Shown here piece after piece: positions 34,403-43,605 of a DNA stretch of 64,000 bases; the stretch's first letter is position 1; each line of letters begins with the position of its first letter. Position numbers and translations under genes: made by a program. Below the pieces are notes generated by a model. That model saw only the letters and a program-made list of their open reading frames with translations. It searched no databases and was not told the origin of the DNA. This DNA is from an uncultured Holophagaceae bacterium (GTDB lineage: Bacteria > Acidobacteriota > Holophagae > Holophagales > Holophagaceae): NCBI GenBank assembly GCA_903884655.1, contig CAISFO010000029.1:50529-114528 (forward strand), written 5' to 3'.

Positions 34403-35095
34403 CTACCGGGTCGTGTGCGACCGGTCGGTGCGTCGGGCCTGGATGAAGCGGTGGATGGGTTCGAGGTCGGTGCCAGGCGCCGGCGTGAGGACGAGGCCGA
34501 GGCGGGTGGGATAGTCCTGGCCCTCGAGGTAGGTGAGGTGCTTGACCTCGGCGGGACAGCGCAGGACGGTGCCGTCCGGCAGCTCGGCGTCGATCGCCAC
34601 CGTGGTGTGCAGATCGACCATCAGGGACTCTTCCAGCGCAAGCCCAACACCGGTCTCCGTGAGGTTCACCAGCAGGGCATCGTATTGGCGGTCACCCAAT
34701 CCCACCCGCACCTTCAGGGGAGACTGGTCGGGCGCCGCGACCCGCATGTCCCGGCGGTGGTGGAGCCGCGCGGATTCGTGGGGCCAGTCCAGCCTCAGCA
34801 CCGTGTTCCCGAGGGGATCCTGGGTGGGCGGGAGCAGCAGGGATTCCAGGGTCAGCACATCGTCGCCCAGCAGGATGGTCAGGGTGACGGGCATCCCTTC
34901 GGAAGGCACGGAGTCCCGGGCATGGAGGCCCGAGAGTTCCAGCGTCGAACCGGGGCGGAAGGCCTGGAGACGCAGGTCCCCCAGCAGCCGGGAGCTGGCG
35001 CTCTGCAACCGCAGGCTGGCCACGGCCTTGGTGGCGCGGGCCTGGATGAGGAATTGTTCCAACACAGATGCGGTCAAGAGGGAAGCGTGGCCCAT
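34403..35095 (-). CDS. PilZ-domain protein (putative c-di-GMP receptor)
   Basis: A 230-residue cytosolic protein. An N-terminal YcgR-like beta domain (about 1-110) precedes a PilZ domain with the arginine motif RRDMRV and the second motif NLTETGVG, which has Thr where most c-di-GMP binders have Ser or Ala. PilZ proteins bind c-di-GMP and modulate motility, pili or exopolysaccharide. ATG 35095 is chosen because AGGA precedes it and the domain begins there. It lies 14 bases after the phosphodiesterase gene in one transcription unit. A second PilZ protein is encoded at 50034-51392. Confidence 0.7.
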   Translation of the reverse strand: MGHASLLTASVLEQFLIQARATKAVASLRLQSASSRLLGDLRLQAFRPGSTLELSGLHARDSVPSEGMPVTLTILLGDDVLTLESLLLPPTQDPLGNTVLRLDWPHESARLHHRRDMRVAAPDQSPLKVRVGLGDRQYDALLVNLTETGVGLALEESLMVDLHTTVAIDAELPDGTVLRCPAEVKHLTYLEGQDYPTRLGLVLTPAPGTDLEPIHRFIQARRTDRSHTTR

Positions 35096-35109
35096 GGAGA
35101 TCCTGCCTT

Positions 35110-35850
35110 TCAAATGCCTTGGCCCAGGCGGCTGGCCAGGTTGTGGTGCAACCCCGCTGCCAGGATGGCCTTGGCCGCGCCTTTCACATCGTAATCGAGT
35201 CGGTGCAGGCGCAGACACCGGCGATTGGGGTCGAAGGTCATGAAGGAAACCCGGGGATCCCGGTCCCTAGGCTGGCCCACCGAGCCAGGGTTCACGAGGT
35301 ATCGGCAGTGGGGCTGCAGCTGGAAGGACTCTCCCGGTTGGAGGCAGATCCAGTTCAGCTGGCTCTTGACCTCGTCCAGCTCGAAACAGCCGGGCAGGTG
35401 GGTGTGGCCGAAGAAGCAGAGCTGACCCTCGAAGGCATCGAAGGCCTGGCTGATTTCCCGCATGTGGAGCAGGTAGGCGTCCTCATCCATGGGGGAGCCG
35501 TGGGCGATCTGGTAGTCCTGACCCACCCACAGGGGGCCCGTGGGAAGGTCCGCCAGGAAGCGCCAGTTGTCCTGCCGCAGCTTCTCCCTGGTCCAGTCCG
35601 CGGCCTGGCGGGCGGGCAGGCTGAAGCTGTCATCCGGCTCAAGGCCTGCGCAGACCTTGTCATGGTTGCCGCGCACGAGGAAGCGGGGCCGCAGTTCCTT
35701 CACCTTGTCCAGCAGCTGGTTGGGATGGGCGCCGTAGCCGACCAGGTCACCCAGGAACACGAAGCGGTGGATGGCCCGCCGGCGCACGTACCGCAGCACG
35801 GCCCGGAGGGCGTGCAGGTTCGCGTGCAAATCGGAAAGAATCAAGTCCAC
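35110..35850 (-). CDS. Calcineurin-like metallophosphoesterase, YfcE/MJ0936-like
   Basis: A 246-residue cytosolic phosphodiesterase. It has all the metal-binding blocks in order: SDLHANLHAL, GDLVGYG, RGNHDKV, AHGSP and FGHTHLPG, with VNPGSVGQPRDRDPR near the end. The family acts on cyclic nucleotides or similar diesters; the substrate is unknown here. GTG start, 16 bases after the ThiE-AroK fusion gene. Confidence 0.88.
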   Translation of the reverse strand: MDLILSDLHANLHALRAVLRYVRRRAIHRFVFLGDLVGYGAHPNQLLDKVKELRPRFLVRGNHDKVCAGLEPDDSFSLPARQAADWTREKLRQDNWRFLADLPTGPLWVGQDYQIAHGSPMDEDAYLLHMREISQAFDAFEGQLCFFGHTHLPGCFELDEVKSQLNWICLQPGESFQLQPHCRYLVNPGSVGQPRDRDPRVSFMTFDPNRRCLRLHRLDYDVKGAAKAILAAGLHHNLASRLGQGI

Positions 35851-35866
35851 TGGGCTCTCGGGAGAT

Positions 35867-37015
35867 TCAACAGTCTAGCAAGGCGGAGACCAAGTCCCGA
35901 GAACTGTGACCGAAGGCGAGGACGGCCGGCGCCAGTGTCCATGCGGGCATGCGGGCGGCCCAGCGGGCCATGAAAGCCGTCTGGTCCTGGGCCAGGGGGC
36001 GGTTGGGATCCCGCCCGGCCCGCTGCCAGGCCCGCTGGGGCGTGTCCGCCAGCCACAGGGGCGCCACGTCGGCCGCGGCCACCACCGCGCGGTTGGCTTC
36101 CGAGGCCCAGGCCCCGCCGCCCAGGGCCACCACGGCGGGTCCCGACAGCAGGCCGGGCAGGAGGGCCGATTCCATGGCCCGGAAGGCGGCCTCGCCGGAT
36201 GCGGCGAAGATCTCGGCCACGGGGCGTCCCTCCCGGACTTCGATGACCGCATCCAGATCGTGGAAGGGCAGGGCGAGGCTTCGGGCCAGCAGGCGGCCCA
36301 GAGTGGACTTCCCGGCGCCGCTCCCACCCAGGATCACTACGCCTTGGCCGCGTTTGAAAGGTGGGCAGCAGCGCCAGCGCAGGCGCTGGACCGCCCAGCC
36401 CAGCCCGGCATGGTCGTTCGTCCGGTGGAACTCGCCCACCATGGCGAGTGCCTCGGCGCCGGCCTCGAAGCAGGGCGTAGCGTCCCGCAGTGTCAGTCCG
36501 CCGATGGCGATGGGGGCGATGCCCCGGTCCCGGAGCGCCGCGCACCCGGCCTGGAGGCCCGCCAGCCCGATGGGCGTGGCGTGGTCCGATTTGGTGGAAG
36601 TGGAGCGAAAGGGCCCCACGCCGGCATGATCATAGGCGCCGTCCAGAGCCTCCCACTCCCGGGGCTCATGGGTCGAGGCGCCGAGATGGCATCCGCCCAG
36701 TCCCGGGAGGGCGCGGGCCTCCGCGGCTGGCAGATCCTCCTGGCCCAGGTGCAGGCCCCAGGGGGTCAGGCCCTCCCGGGCCGCCAGCAGTGCCAGGTCC
36801 GCGCGGTCGTTCACGCAGATCATGGGCCAGCCGCCGTTGGCGGCGGACGCTCGCAGCGCCTTGAGAAGCTCCTCACCCTGGCGCTTCGCATCGAGTGGCT
36901 TGCCCCGGAACTGCACCAGCGGAAATCCCGCCTCCCCGAAGCGCCTGATCTGCTCGGACAGGGGTTCCGGGCGGGTGGCGTCAGTGATGGGGTAGAGGGG
37001 CGGCAGGTGGAGCAT
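35867..37015 (-). CDS. Fusion of thiamine-phosphate synthase (ThiE) and shikimate kinase (AroK)
   Basis: A 382-residue two-domain cytosolic enzyme. Residues 1-about 212 are ThiE-like: LVQFRGK for the usual Q-L-R-E-K, CVNDRADLAL, WGLHLGQEDLP, GVGPFRSTSTKSDHATPIG and IAIGGLTLRD. Residues about 222-382 are shikimate kinase: Walker A GGSGAGKS (230-237), D253-x-D255 for shikimate/Mg2+, Arg279 in the FRAME motif, GGG at 299-301, and the lid RDPNRPLAQ. It thus joins vitamin B1 and aromatic amino acid synthesis in one chain; the fusion is not one I know as common. The ABC exporter gene lies 17 bases upstream on the same strand, and aroB is nearby on the opposite strand. Confidence 0.85.
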   Translation of the reverse strand: MLHLPPLYPITDATRPEPLSEQIRRFGEAGFPLVQFRGKPLDAKRQGEELLKALRASAANGGWPMICVNDRADLALLAAREGLTPWGLHLGQEDLPAAEARALPGLGGCHLGASTHEPREWEALDGAYDHAGVGPFRSTSTKSDHATPIGLAGLQAGCAALRDRGIAPIAIGGLTLRDATPCFEAGAEALAMVGEFHRTNDHAGLGWAVQRLRWRCCPPFKRGQGVVILGGSGAGKSTLGRLLARSLALPFHDLDAVIEVREGRPVAEIFAASGEAAFRAMESALLPGLLSGPAVVALGGGAWASEANRAVVAAADVAPLWLADTPQRAWQRAGRDPNRPLAQDQTAFMARWAARMPAWTLAPAVLAFGHSSRDLVSALLDC

Positions 37016-37032
37016 GGCTTCAGTCTAGGTGC

Positions 37033-38820
37033 TCACGCGGCCTCGCTGTCCGCGAACTGCAGTCGCACCAGCTTGGCGTAGACACCGTTCTGGTCGATGA
37101 GCCCCTCGTGGGTGCCCCGTTCCACCAGGGTGCCCTGGTCCATGACCCAGATCTCGTCGGCCTCGCGGATGGTGGACAGCCGGTGGGCGATGGTGAAGGT
37201 GGTGAGGCGGTGGCTGACGCGCTCGATGACCGTCTGGATCTTGGCCTCGGTCTCGGAGTCGATGTTGGCCGTGGCCTCATCCAGGAGCAGCACGGCGGGT
37301 TCCAAGTAGAGCATGCGGGCGAAGGCCAGCAGCTGGCGCTCCCCGGCGCTCAGCTTCTGGCCGCGCTCGCCCACCTGGGTCTCGAGGCCCAGGGGGAGTC
37401 GGTCCACCAGGTCCCGGAGCTGGCTCTGCTCCAGCACGGAGGCCAGTCGGCCCTCGTCCAGGGGGCGGTCCAGCACGATGTTGTCGCGGAGGGTGCCGGA
37501 GAAGACGAACACGTCCTGCAGCACGAGTCCGAAGAGGCCCCGCAGGCTCCGGAGCCCGAGGTTCCGGATGTCCTCGCCATCGACGGTGATCCGGCCCTCG
37601 TGGACATCGTAGAAGCGCATGAGCAGATTGATGAGGGTGCTCTTGCCGGCGCCGGTGTGGCCCACCACGGCCACGCGCCGCCCCTTGGGGATGGCACCGC
37701 TGAGGCTGCGCACCACCTGGCGGCCACCCTCCTCGTAGGCGAAGGTGACATCCTCGAAGCGGATCTCTCTCGCGAAGGTGGCGGGCCGCGCATCGGGCGC
37801 CTCCGGGATCTCGTCCCGGTTGTCCAGCAGGCGGAAGATGCGCTCGCTCGAGGCCAGGGCCGTCTGCATGACGTTGTAGCGCTCGGCCAGTTCCCGGATG
37901 GGCCGGAAGAAGCGGTTGGACTGCTGGACGAAGGCCAGCAGCAGCCCCCAGGTGATGGCGCCCGCCTGAAGCTTGAACCCGGCGTAGAAGATGAGGGCCG
38001 CGGTGGTGGCGGACGTGATGAATTCCACCACGGGGAAGAACACGGCATAGGCGAAGATGGTCCGCAGGAAGGCCTGGAAGTAGTCCTCGTTGAGCCCCCG
38101 GAACTGCCGGGCGCTGACCTGCTCCTGGCTGTTGACCTGGACGAGACCCATGCCGGAGATCTGTTCCTGCAGGAAGGCATTGATGGCCGCGTAGCGGCGC
38201 TGGGTCTCGCGGAAGGCCTCCCCCGCCCGGCGGCGGAACACCTCGGTGGCCACCAGCAGGAAGGGCAGGATGCCCACGGCCACCAGGGCCATGCCGGCGT
38301 GGGTCCGGAACATCCAGATCACGATGGCCAGCAGGGACAGGGCATCCCCCACGATGGCCACGAACCCGGAGGCGAACATCTCGTTCAGGTTCTGCACGTC
38401 GCTGGTGACCCGGGTCATGAGGCGGCCCACGGGGTTGCGGTGGAAGAAGTCCGTGTTGCGCCCCATGAGGTGGGCGAACAGTTCGATCCGGAGGTCGAGC
38501 ATGGCCTTCTGGCCCACCTTGGCGAGCAGGAAGTAGCGGGCGAAACTCACCAGGAAGCCGGCCACGAGCACACCGGCGAACCCGGCCAGGAGCGGGGCCG
38601 CGCCCTTCAGGCTGCCCTGGTCCATGAAACGGTTGATCAGGCGCAGGGTCAACTCGGAGGGCATGACTTCCAGCGCGGCTCCCACGGCCATCAGCAGCAG
38701 GAGGACCAGCAGGCCGACCCAGTAGGGGCGGAGGTAGCTGGCCAGGCGCCAGAGCAGGGCATGTCGCATGGGCCGCTGGTCCACCTGGTCGGACTGGAAG
38801 AAGGTTCCCTGTTCAGACAT
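37033..38820 (-). CDS. ABC exporter, MsbA/MDR-like half-transporter
   Basis: A 595-residue inner-membrane homodimeric exporter. The six-helix membrane domain (about 20-310) is followed by an ATPase with Walker A GHTGAGKST, signature LSAGERQLLAFAR, Walker B VLLLDEATANID and H-loop IAHRLSTIR. The signature has Ser-Ala-Gly-Glu instead of Ser-Gly-Gly-Gln, a common variant of multidrug exporters. The frame stays open far upstream, but ATG 38820 (MSEQGTFFQSDQVDQRP) is where the family begins. Substrate unknown: lipid or drug. Confidence 0.9.
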   Translation of the reverse strand: MSEQGTFFQSDQVDQRPMRHALLWRLASYLRPYWVGLLVLLLLMAVGAALEVMPSELTLRLINRFMDQGSLKGAAPLLAGFAGVLVAGFLVSFARYFLLAKVGQKAMLDLRIELFAHLMGRNTDFFHRNPVGRLMTRVTSDVQNLNEMFASGFVAIVGDALSLLAIVIWMFRTHAGMALVAVGILPFLLVATEVFRRRAGEAFRETQRRYAAINAFLQEQISGMGLVQVNSQEQVSARQFRGLNEDYFQAFLRTIFAYAVFFPVVEFITSATTAALIFYAGFKLQAGAITWGLLLAFVQQSNRFFRPIRELAERYNVMQTALASSERIFRLLDNRDEIPEAPDARPATFAREIRFEDVTFAYEEGGRQVVRSLSGAIPKGRRVAVVGHTGAGKSTLINLLMRFYDVHEGRITVDGEDIRNLGLRSLRGLFGLVLQDVFVFSGTLRDNIVLDRPLDEGRLASVLEQSQLRDLVDRLPLGLETQVGERGQKLSAGERQLLAFARMLYLEPAVLLLDEATANIDSETEAKIQTVIERVSHRLTTFTIAHRLSTIREADEIWVMDQGTLVERGTHEGLIDQNGVYAKLVRLQFADSEAA

Positions 38821-38928
38821 GGGGCCATTGTCCCACATCCACAGGAGAAAGCCGCGACTCCGGGGCGCGTTCCCATGCGGGGAGGGCTGCTGCAGCCTCA
38901 TGTAGACTGGAGGTTCCCTGGAGACCTC

Positions 38929-40692
38929 ATGGGTTCCTGCATTTCCGGCCTGCTCGCCTGCTGCTTCATCGCCACCGCCCCAGGGCCTGTCCAGGGCTCG
39001 GATGCGGCCGTGGAGGCCCGCCTGCGCCGGGACGTGACCTTCCTCGCCTCGCCGGAGCTGAAGGGGCGCGGGAACGGCTACCCGGAACTGGAAGTGGCCG
39101 CCCGACGCATCGAGGGCGAGCTGAAGGCCCTTGGGCTCAAGACCCAGATCCAGCGGTTCCCTTTCATCGCCAGAATTGTGCGTGAGCGCCAGGATGCGGT
39201 CCTGACCCACGGCGACACTCCGCGCTCCCTGATCTGGGGCAAGGACATCGAAGCCCTCGGCCTGAGCGGGGACGCGGACTTCCGCAACAAGGCCCTGGTC
39301 TTTCTCGGGTACGGCGTCCAGGTTCCTGGCGGGTACGATGATTTCGCCGGCATCGACCTGAAGGGTCGCGTGGCGGTCATCTCCCGTTCCGTGCCGGACC
39401 TGGACGTCTTCAGCCACCTTCCGCGGGGGGAGCGGAGCCTCCTGCTCCGGTTGAAGCGGCTGGAGACCGCCAAGGTGGCGGGTGTCATCGTGCTGGAAAC
39501 GGTCGGCCTGCATCCGCTGCAACGCGAGGAGGGTCCGGTCAAGGTGGACCTCCCGGTGGTGGGCATGACGCTGGAAGCCCTGGGGAATACCTGCGGGGAC
39601 CTGACGGCCCGGTACCAGGCCATCAAGGACACCGGAAAACCCGCGAGCCAGGATTTCATCCAGGCGCCCTGGACCACCCTCTCGCTGAGCCTGAAGCTGC
39701 GTCGTGAAGAGGCCCAGGTGCCCAACGTGGTGGCGGAAATCCAGGGCCGCGACCCCAAGCTCCGCAAGGAATTCATCGTCCTGGGCGCGCACATGGACCA
39801 TCTTGGCCTGGGCGAGCGGCACAGCATGGGCGGCGCCGAAGCCCGCGGGCTCCTCCATCCCGGGGCCGACGACAACGCCTCCGGCACTGCCCTGGTGGTG
39901 GAACTGGCCCGGGAGCTGAAGCAGGCTCGGCCCCGGCGCTCCATCCTGCTGCTCCACTTCGGCGGCGAAGAGGAGGGCATGCTGGGATCCCAGTACTGGA
40001 TCCAGCACCCCACTCACCCCCTGGAGTCGGTGAAGTTCATGCTCAATTTCGACATGGTGGGGCGGCTGGATGCGAAGGCCCCGCGACTGATGATGGGAGG
40101 CCTGGGCGCTCCCAAATCAGCGGTCGAGGCCGCAGGCAGACTGGCGCCGAAGGCGTTCACCATCAGCGCCGACATCGGGGCTGGCGTGGGCGGCTCCGAC
40201 CACATGAGCTTCTCGCAAGCCAAGATCCCCACCTTCTTCTTCTTCACGGGCCTGCATGGCGATTACCACCGCCCCACCGATACCGCCGACCGCATCAACT
40301 ACGCCGGCATGGCGCAGGTGGCGGCCTTCGGCAGGGCAGTGTCGCTGGACCTGGCCAACGCGAATGCCCTGCCGGCCTGGGATGCCGATACCGCCAAGGT
40401 GCCGATGCAGGGCGAGGGCAGCCCCATGCGCGTCGCCTTCGGCACCATCCCGGACTATGCGGACAATCCCAAGGGCTTCCGCATCAACGGGGTCTCGAAA
40501 GGGTCCACGGCGGAAGCGATCGGCCTGCAGGGCGGGGATATCCTCGTCCAGTTCGGAGACAGGCCTTTGGCGAACATCTATGACTTCATGGGCGCCCTGG
40601 GCGCCTTCAAGCCCGGGGACAAGGTCGTCATCCAGTGGCTTCGGGGCGACCAAATCATGAAAGCAGAAGCCACTTTGAAGGGCCGACCATGA
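38929..40692 (+). CDS. Exported M28-family zinc aminopeptidase with protease-associated and PDZ domains
   Basis: A 587-residue protein. A short hydrophobic N-terminus (MGSCISGLLACCFIATA) looks like a signal peptide, possibly lipidated at LLAC, followed by a PA-like insert (about 100-240). The M28 catalytic domain (about 265-460) has the metal ligands in GAHMDHLG, HPGADDNASG, FGGEEEGMLGS, FDMVGR and GDYHRPTDT. A PDZ domain follows (about 500-585, with NGVSKGSTAEAIGLQGGDIL). It releases N-terminal amino acids from peptides in the periplasm or at the surface. GGAG lies upstream of the ATG. Its TGA overlaps the aroB ATG (ATGA). Confidence 0.85.
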   Translation: MGSCISGLLACCFIATAPGPVQGSDAAVEARLRRDVTFLASPELKGRGNGYPELEVAARRIEGELKALGLKTQIQRFPFIARIVRERQDAVLTHGDTPRSLIWGKDIEALGLSGDADFRNKALVFLGYGVQVPGGYDDFAGIDLKGRVAVISRSVPDLDVFSHLPRGERSLLLRLKRLETAKVAGVIVLETVGLHPLQREEGPVKVDLPVVGMTLEALGNTCGDLTARYQAIKDTGKPASQDFIQAPWTTLSLSLKLRREEAQVPNVVAEIQGRDPKLRKEFIVLGAHMDHLGLGERHSMGGAEARGLLHPGADDNASGTALVVELARELKQARPRRSILLLHFGGEEEGMLGSQYWIQHPTHPLESVKFMLNFDMVGRLDAKAPRLMMGGLGAPKSAVEAAGRLAPKAFTISADIGAGVGGSDHMSFSQAKIPTFFFFTGLHGDYHRPTDTADRINYAGMAQVAAFGRAVSLDLANANALPAWDADTAKVPMQGEGSPMRVAFGTIPDYADNPKGFRINGVSKGSTAEAIGLQGGDILVQFGDRPLANIYDFMGALGAFKPGDKVVIQWLRGDQIMKAEATLKGRP

Positions 40693-41753
40693 GGCTTGCC
40701 ACGCCATCCGGATTCGCCACGGAGGTCTTCCTCCTCGAGAAACCCGATCGGGACCTGCTCCCGGAGGGGCCCTGGACCCTGGTGGGCGACCAGCGTCTGC
40801 GCGATGCATGGACCGGGGCCGACATGCCGGAACCCGCCGATGCGCTCTGGGTGGCGGTGCCCGAAGAGGAAAAGAAACTGCGCACGTTGATCCCCTGGCT
40901 GGAGCACTGGGCCCGGGTGCCCCTGCACCGCGACGCCACCGTGGTGGCCCTGGGCGGCGGGGTGTTGACTGACCTCACGGGACTGGCCGCGTCCCTCTAC
41001 CTGCGCGGAGTCGCCTGGCAGGTCTGGCCCACCACCCTGCTGGCCATGGCTGATGCGGCCTTGGGTGGCAAGACCGGCGCGGATCTCGCCGCGGGCAAGA
41101 ACCTGGTGGGCGCCTTCCATCCCCCTCGCCGCCTGGTGGCCTGCACGGATCTGCTGGCGACCCTCCCGGAGCGGCAGTTGCACAATGGCCGCTGGGAGCT
41201 GATTAAGACCGCGCTGATCCTTGGCGAAATGGCCTGGGCCATGGAGATGCTGCAGGACGGGCCAGTCAAGTTCGGCTGGATCGAGCGGTCCCTGGCCTAC
41301 AAGGCCGGGGTGGTGCACCGGGACCCGCGGGAGTCGGGGGAACGCCGCCTGCTGAACCTCGGCCACACCCTGGGGCATGCGCTGGAGGCCGCTTCGGGCT
41401 ACCAACTGCTCCACGGCGAGGCGGTGGGACTGGGTCTGCTGGGCTCCTGCCTCCTGGCCGAAGAGCAGGGTCTGAAGCCGTTCCCGGCCAGCCTGCTCGA
41501 ACCTCTCGCCCGGCGCCTGGCACCCCTGGCCGCGCTGGTGGCGCCCTGGCGGGACTGCCTGCCCCTGCTGGCCCGGGACAAGAAAGCCAGGCGCGCCCCT
41601 GGCCACACGGACGACAAACCCGCCACGGAGATCCAGTGCATTCTCCCCCGGCCTGGCGAACCCGCCGTGCAGCGGACCCTGCCGCCGGAGGCCTGGGAAT
41701 CCTCTCATGCCAAGATCCTGGCCCTGCTTCATCAGGAGACTGCGCGTGCGTGA
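40689..41753 (+). CDS. aroB: 3-Dehydroquinate synthase
   Basis: A 354-residue cytosolic NAD-dependent enzyme that converts DAHP to 3-dehydroquinate in the shikimate pathway. It shows GGGVLTDLTGLAASLYLRG, PTTLLAMADAALGGKTGAD, KNLVGAFHPP, the zinc ligands Glu in RWELIK and His in LGHTLGHALE and HGEAVGLG. Length is typical. Its start overlaps the M28 stop, and its end overlaps the TPR gene by 8 bases. Together with the shikimate kinase fusion on the opposite strand it places two early aromatic pathway steps within 5 kb. Confidence 0.9.
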   Translation: MRLATPSGFATEVFLLEKPDRDLLPEGPWTLVGDQRLRDAWTGADMPEPADALWVAVPEEEKKLRTLIPWLEHWARVPLHRDATVVALGGGVLTDLTGLAASLYLRGVAWQVWPTTLLAMADAALGGKTGADLAAGKNLVGAFHPPRRLVACTDLLATLPERQLHNGRWELIKTALILGEMAWAMEMLQDGPVKFGWIERSLAYKAGVVHRDPRESGERRLLNLGHTLGHALEAASGYQLLHGEAVGLGLLGSCLLAEEQGLKPFPASLLEPLARRLAPLAALVAPWRDCLPLLARDKKARRAPGHTDDKPATEIQCILPRPGEPAVQRTLPPEAWESSHAKILALLHQETARA

Positions 41754-43605
41754 CCTTCGCATCCCGATCCTTGGACTCCTGCTCGCGGTGGCACCCACCT
41801 TCGCGGAGGATGTCCGCGCCCTCATGCTCCAGGCCAGGGCCCTTCAGCTACGAGGCGGGGGCGAGGACCCCAAGGCCGCCGTCGCCCTCTACCGGCAGGT
41901 GCTGGCCCAGGTGCCGGAAAGCGCTGAAGTGAACCTGCGTCTGTCCGAGTCCCTGGAGGAGGCGCAGGACCTCGAAGGGGCCGTGGCACCTGCCAGGCAG
42001 GCGGTGGCCCTCGCCCCCCAGAACGCGGAGGCCGTGGCCCACCTGGCCCTGCTGCAGTACCAGCGGGCGCAGAAGGATGCCACCCTGGCCCCCGAGGCTG
42101 CCAAGGAACTGCGGATCGCCAGCCTCCGGCTGCCGCAGGATCCCGAACTCTGGGCCCGCCTGGGCGAGGTCTCCGAGCAGCTCAAGGACAGCCAGGGCGC
42201 GCTGCGGGCCTGGCTCCGCCTGGGCCGCCTGCGGCCCGGCTTCGGGCCCGCCTGGGAGCGGGCCCTCATCCACTCCAGGGCCCTCCAGGACTACGACGGC
42301 AAGCGCGAGGCCCTGCTGGCCTTGAACGCCAGGAATCCCGAGGACCGGCACCTCCGCCTGCTCGAGGAAATGGCGCGGGAGCAGATCAAGTCGGGCTACC
42401 TCGCCCATGCGGAAGAAAGTTTCCTCCTGCTGGCCAAACATCTGCCCCAGGAGGCGGGACTCTGGGAGAACGTCTCCCTGATCCGGCTGCAGACCGGCCG
42501 CTGGGCGGAGGCCCTGGAGACCCTGGCCAAGGCCGAGGCACTGAAACCCAGTCCCACCCTGACCTTCCATTCGGCCCGCGCCCTCATGAACCTCGGACGC
42601 TTCGGCGATGCTGAGCAGCGCCTGCGGGGCATCGTGGGGCAGACCATCGAGCCGGAATGGGTGGCGGATGGCGCGCCCATGCTCTACGCGGAATCCCTGC
42701 TGCTCCAAGGCAAGGGCAAGGCGCTGCTCAGCTTCCTGCAGGCCAAGCCACCCCATCCCAGCACCGATGGCGAAGCCCAGGTGTTCAGGACCCAGGCCTT
42801 CATCAGCCTGAATGATTGGAAAAGCGGCCTGGAGGCACTCAAGGAGGGCATCGCCCACTACCCGAAGGTGCCCTTCTTCCAGCAGGCGGGCCAGTTGCCG
42901 CCCCGGTATCTCGATTACGCGTGGTTCTCGCGGAAGGAGACTCGCGCGGCCCTAGAGCAGCTGCATCTCGAGGGCATGGCCGCCCTCTGGCAGGAGTTCC
43001 AGCGCTGGGACAAGTGCCTGGAGGCGCTGGAGCGCTCCCGCAAGCTGTCCTCGGTGCGCCGGGTGGACATGTTGATCATGGAAAGCCAGGCCTACGACCA
43101 GCTCGACCGCCATGCGGAATCCCTGGCGGTGATGCGTGAGGCCCAGGCGCTGGAACCGAAAAATCCCCTTGTGCAGAACAACCTCGGCTACCTGCTGCTG
43201 GAGCAGGATCGCAACCTGGAGGAGGCCGCCGCCCTCATCGAGGCCAGCGTCCAGGCCACCCCTGACAACGGCAACGTGGTGGACAGCCTGGGCTGGGCCC
43301 AGTTCAAGCTGGGCCGCGTCGTCGAGGCGGAGGCCACCCTGCGGAAGGCCGCCGATCTCAGTCCCTTCAGCCCGGAGGTCCGCAAGCATCTCGGCGATGT
43401 GCTGGAGAAACAGGGCAAGCTCACCGAGGCGGCCGAACAGTGGGAGCGCGCCATGGCTTTCGTGTTCCCGGAGCGGACAGCCCTGGAGAAGCGCCTGGGC
43501 CAGCTTCGCATCCGCATCGCCAAAGAGCAGGCCAAGAAGCTGGAAGCCCCGGCCGCGCCTCCGGAAACGCCCGGCGCCAAACCGGATGACGAGGAGGACG
43601 ACTAG
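41746..43605 (+). CDS. Exported TPR-repeat protein
   Basis: A 619-residue protein. The signal peptide (VRDLRIPILGLLLAVAPTFA then ED) is followed by about a dozen TPR-like helix pairs, for example ESAEVNLRLSESLEEAQ, NPLVQNNLGYLLLEQDRN, NGNVVDSLGWAQFKLGRVVE and SPEVRKHLGDVLEKQGKLTE, with a charged Pro-rich tail (APPETPGAKPDDEEDD). TPRs are protein-docking repeats, and the C-terminal blocks resemble the acidobacterial/bacteroidete envelope TPR proteins. I prefer GTG 41746 (AGGAG eight bases upstream, signal peptide begins at once) to ATG 41707 inside aroB. It overlaps the next gene by one base. Confidence 0.8.
   Translation: MRDLRIPILGLLLAVAPTFAEDVRALMLQARALQLRGGGEDPKAAVALYRQVLAQVPESAEVNLRLSESLEEAQDLEGAVAPARQAVALAPQNAEAVAHLALLQYQRAQKDATLAPEAAKELRIASLRLPQDPELWARLGEVSEQLKDSQGALRAWLRLGRLRPGFGPAWERALIHSRALQDYDGKREALLALNARNPEDRHLRLLEEMAREQIKSGYLAHAEESFLLLAKHLPQEAGLWENVSLIRLQTGRWAEALETLAKAEALKPSPTLTFHSARALMNLGRFGDAEQRLRGIVGQTIEPEWVADGAPMLYAESLLLQGKGKALLSFLQAKPPHPSTDGEAQVFRTQAFISLNDWKSGLEALKEGIAHYPKVPFFQQAGQLPPRYLDYAWFSRKETRAALEQLHLEGMAALWQEFQRWDKCLEALERSRKLSSVRRVDMLIMESQAYDQLDRHAESLAVMREAQALEPKNPLVQNNLGYLLLEQDRNLEEAAALIEASVQATPDNGNVVDSLGWAQFKLGRVVEAEATLRKAADLSPFSPEVRKHLGDVLEKQGKLTEAAEQWERAMAFVFPERTALEKRLGQLRIRIAKEQAKKLEAPAAPPETPGAKPDDEEDD

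Noticed and set aside
37108..38928. A long plus-strand open frame joined to the M28 peptidase, opposite the ABC exporter
   Set aside because: The upstream part is the antisense of the ABC exporter. The peptidase itself begins at ATG 38929, where a signal-like sequence starts.
38821..40017. A 399-codon minus-strand extension ahead of the ABC exporter
   Set aside because: It lies opposite the M28 peptidase and shows no domain; the exporter family begins at MSEQGTFFQS.
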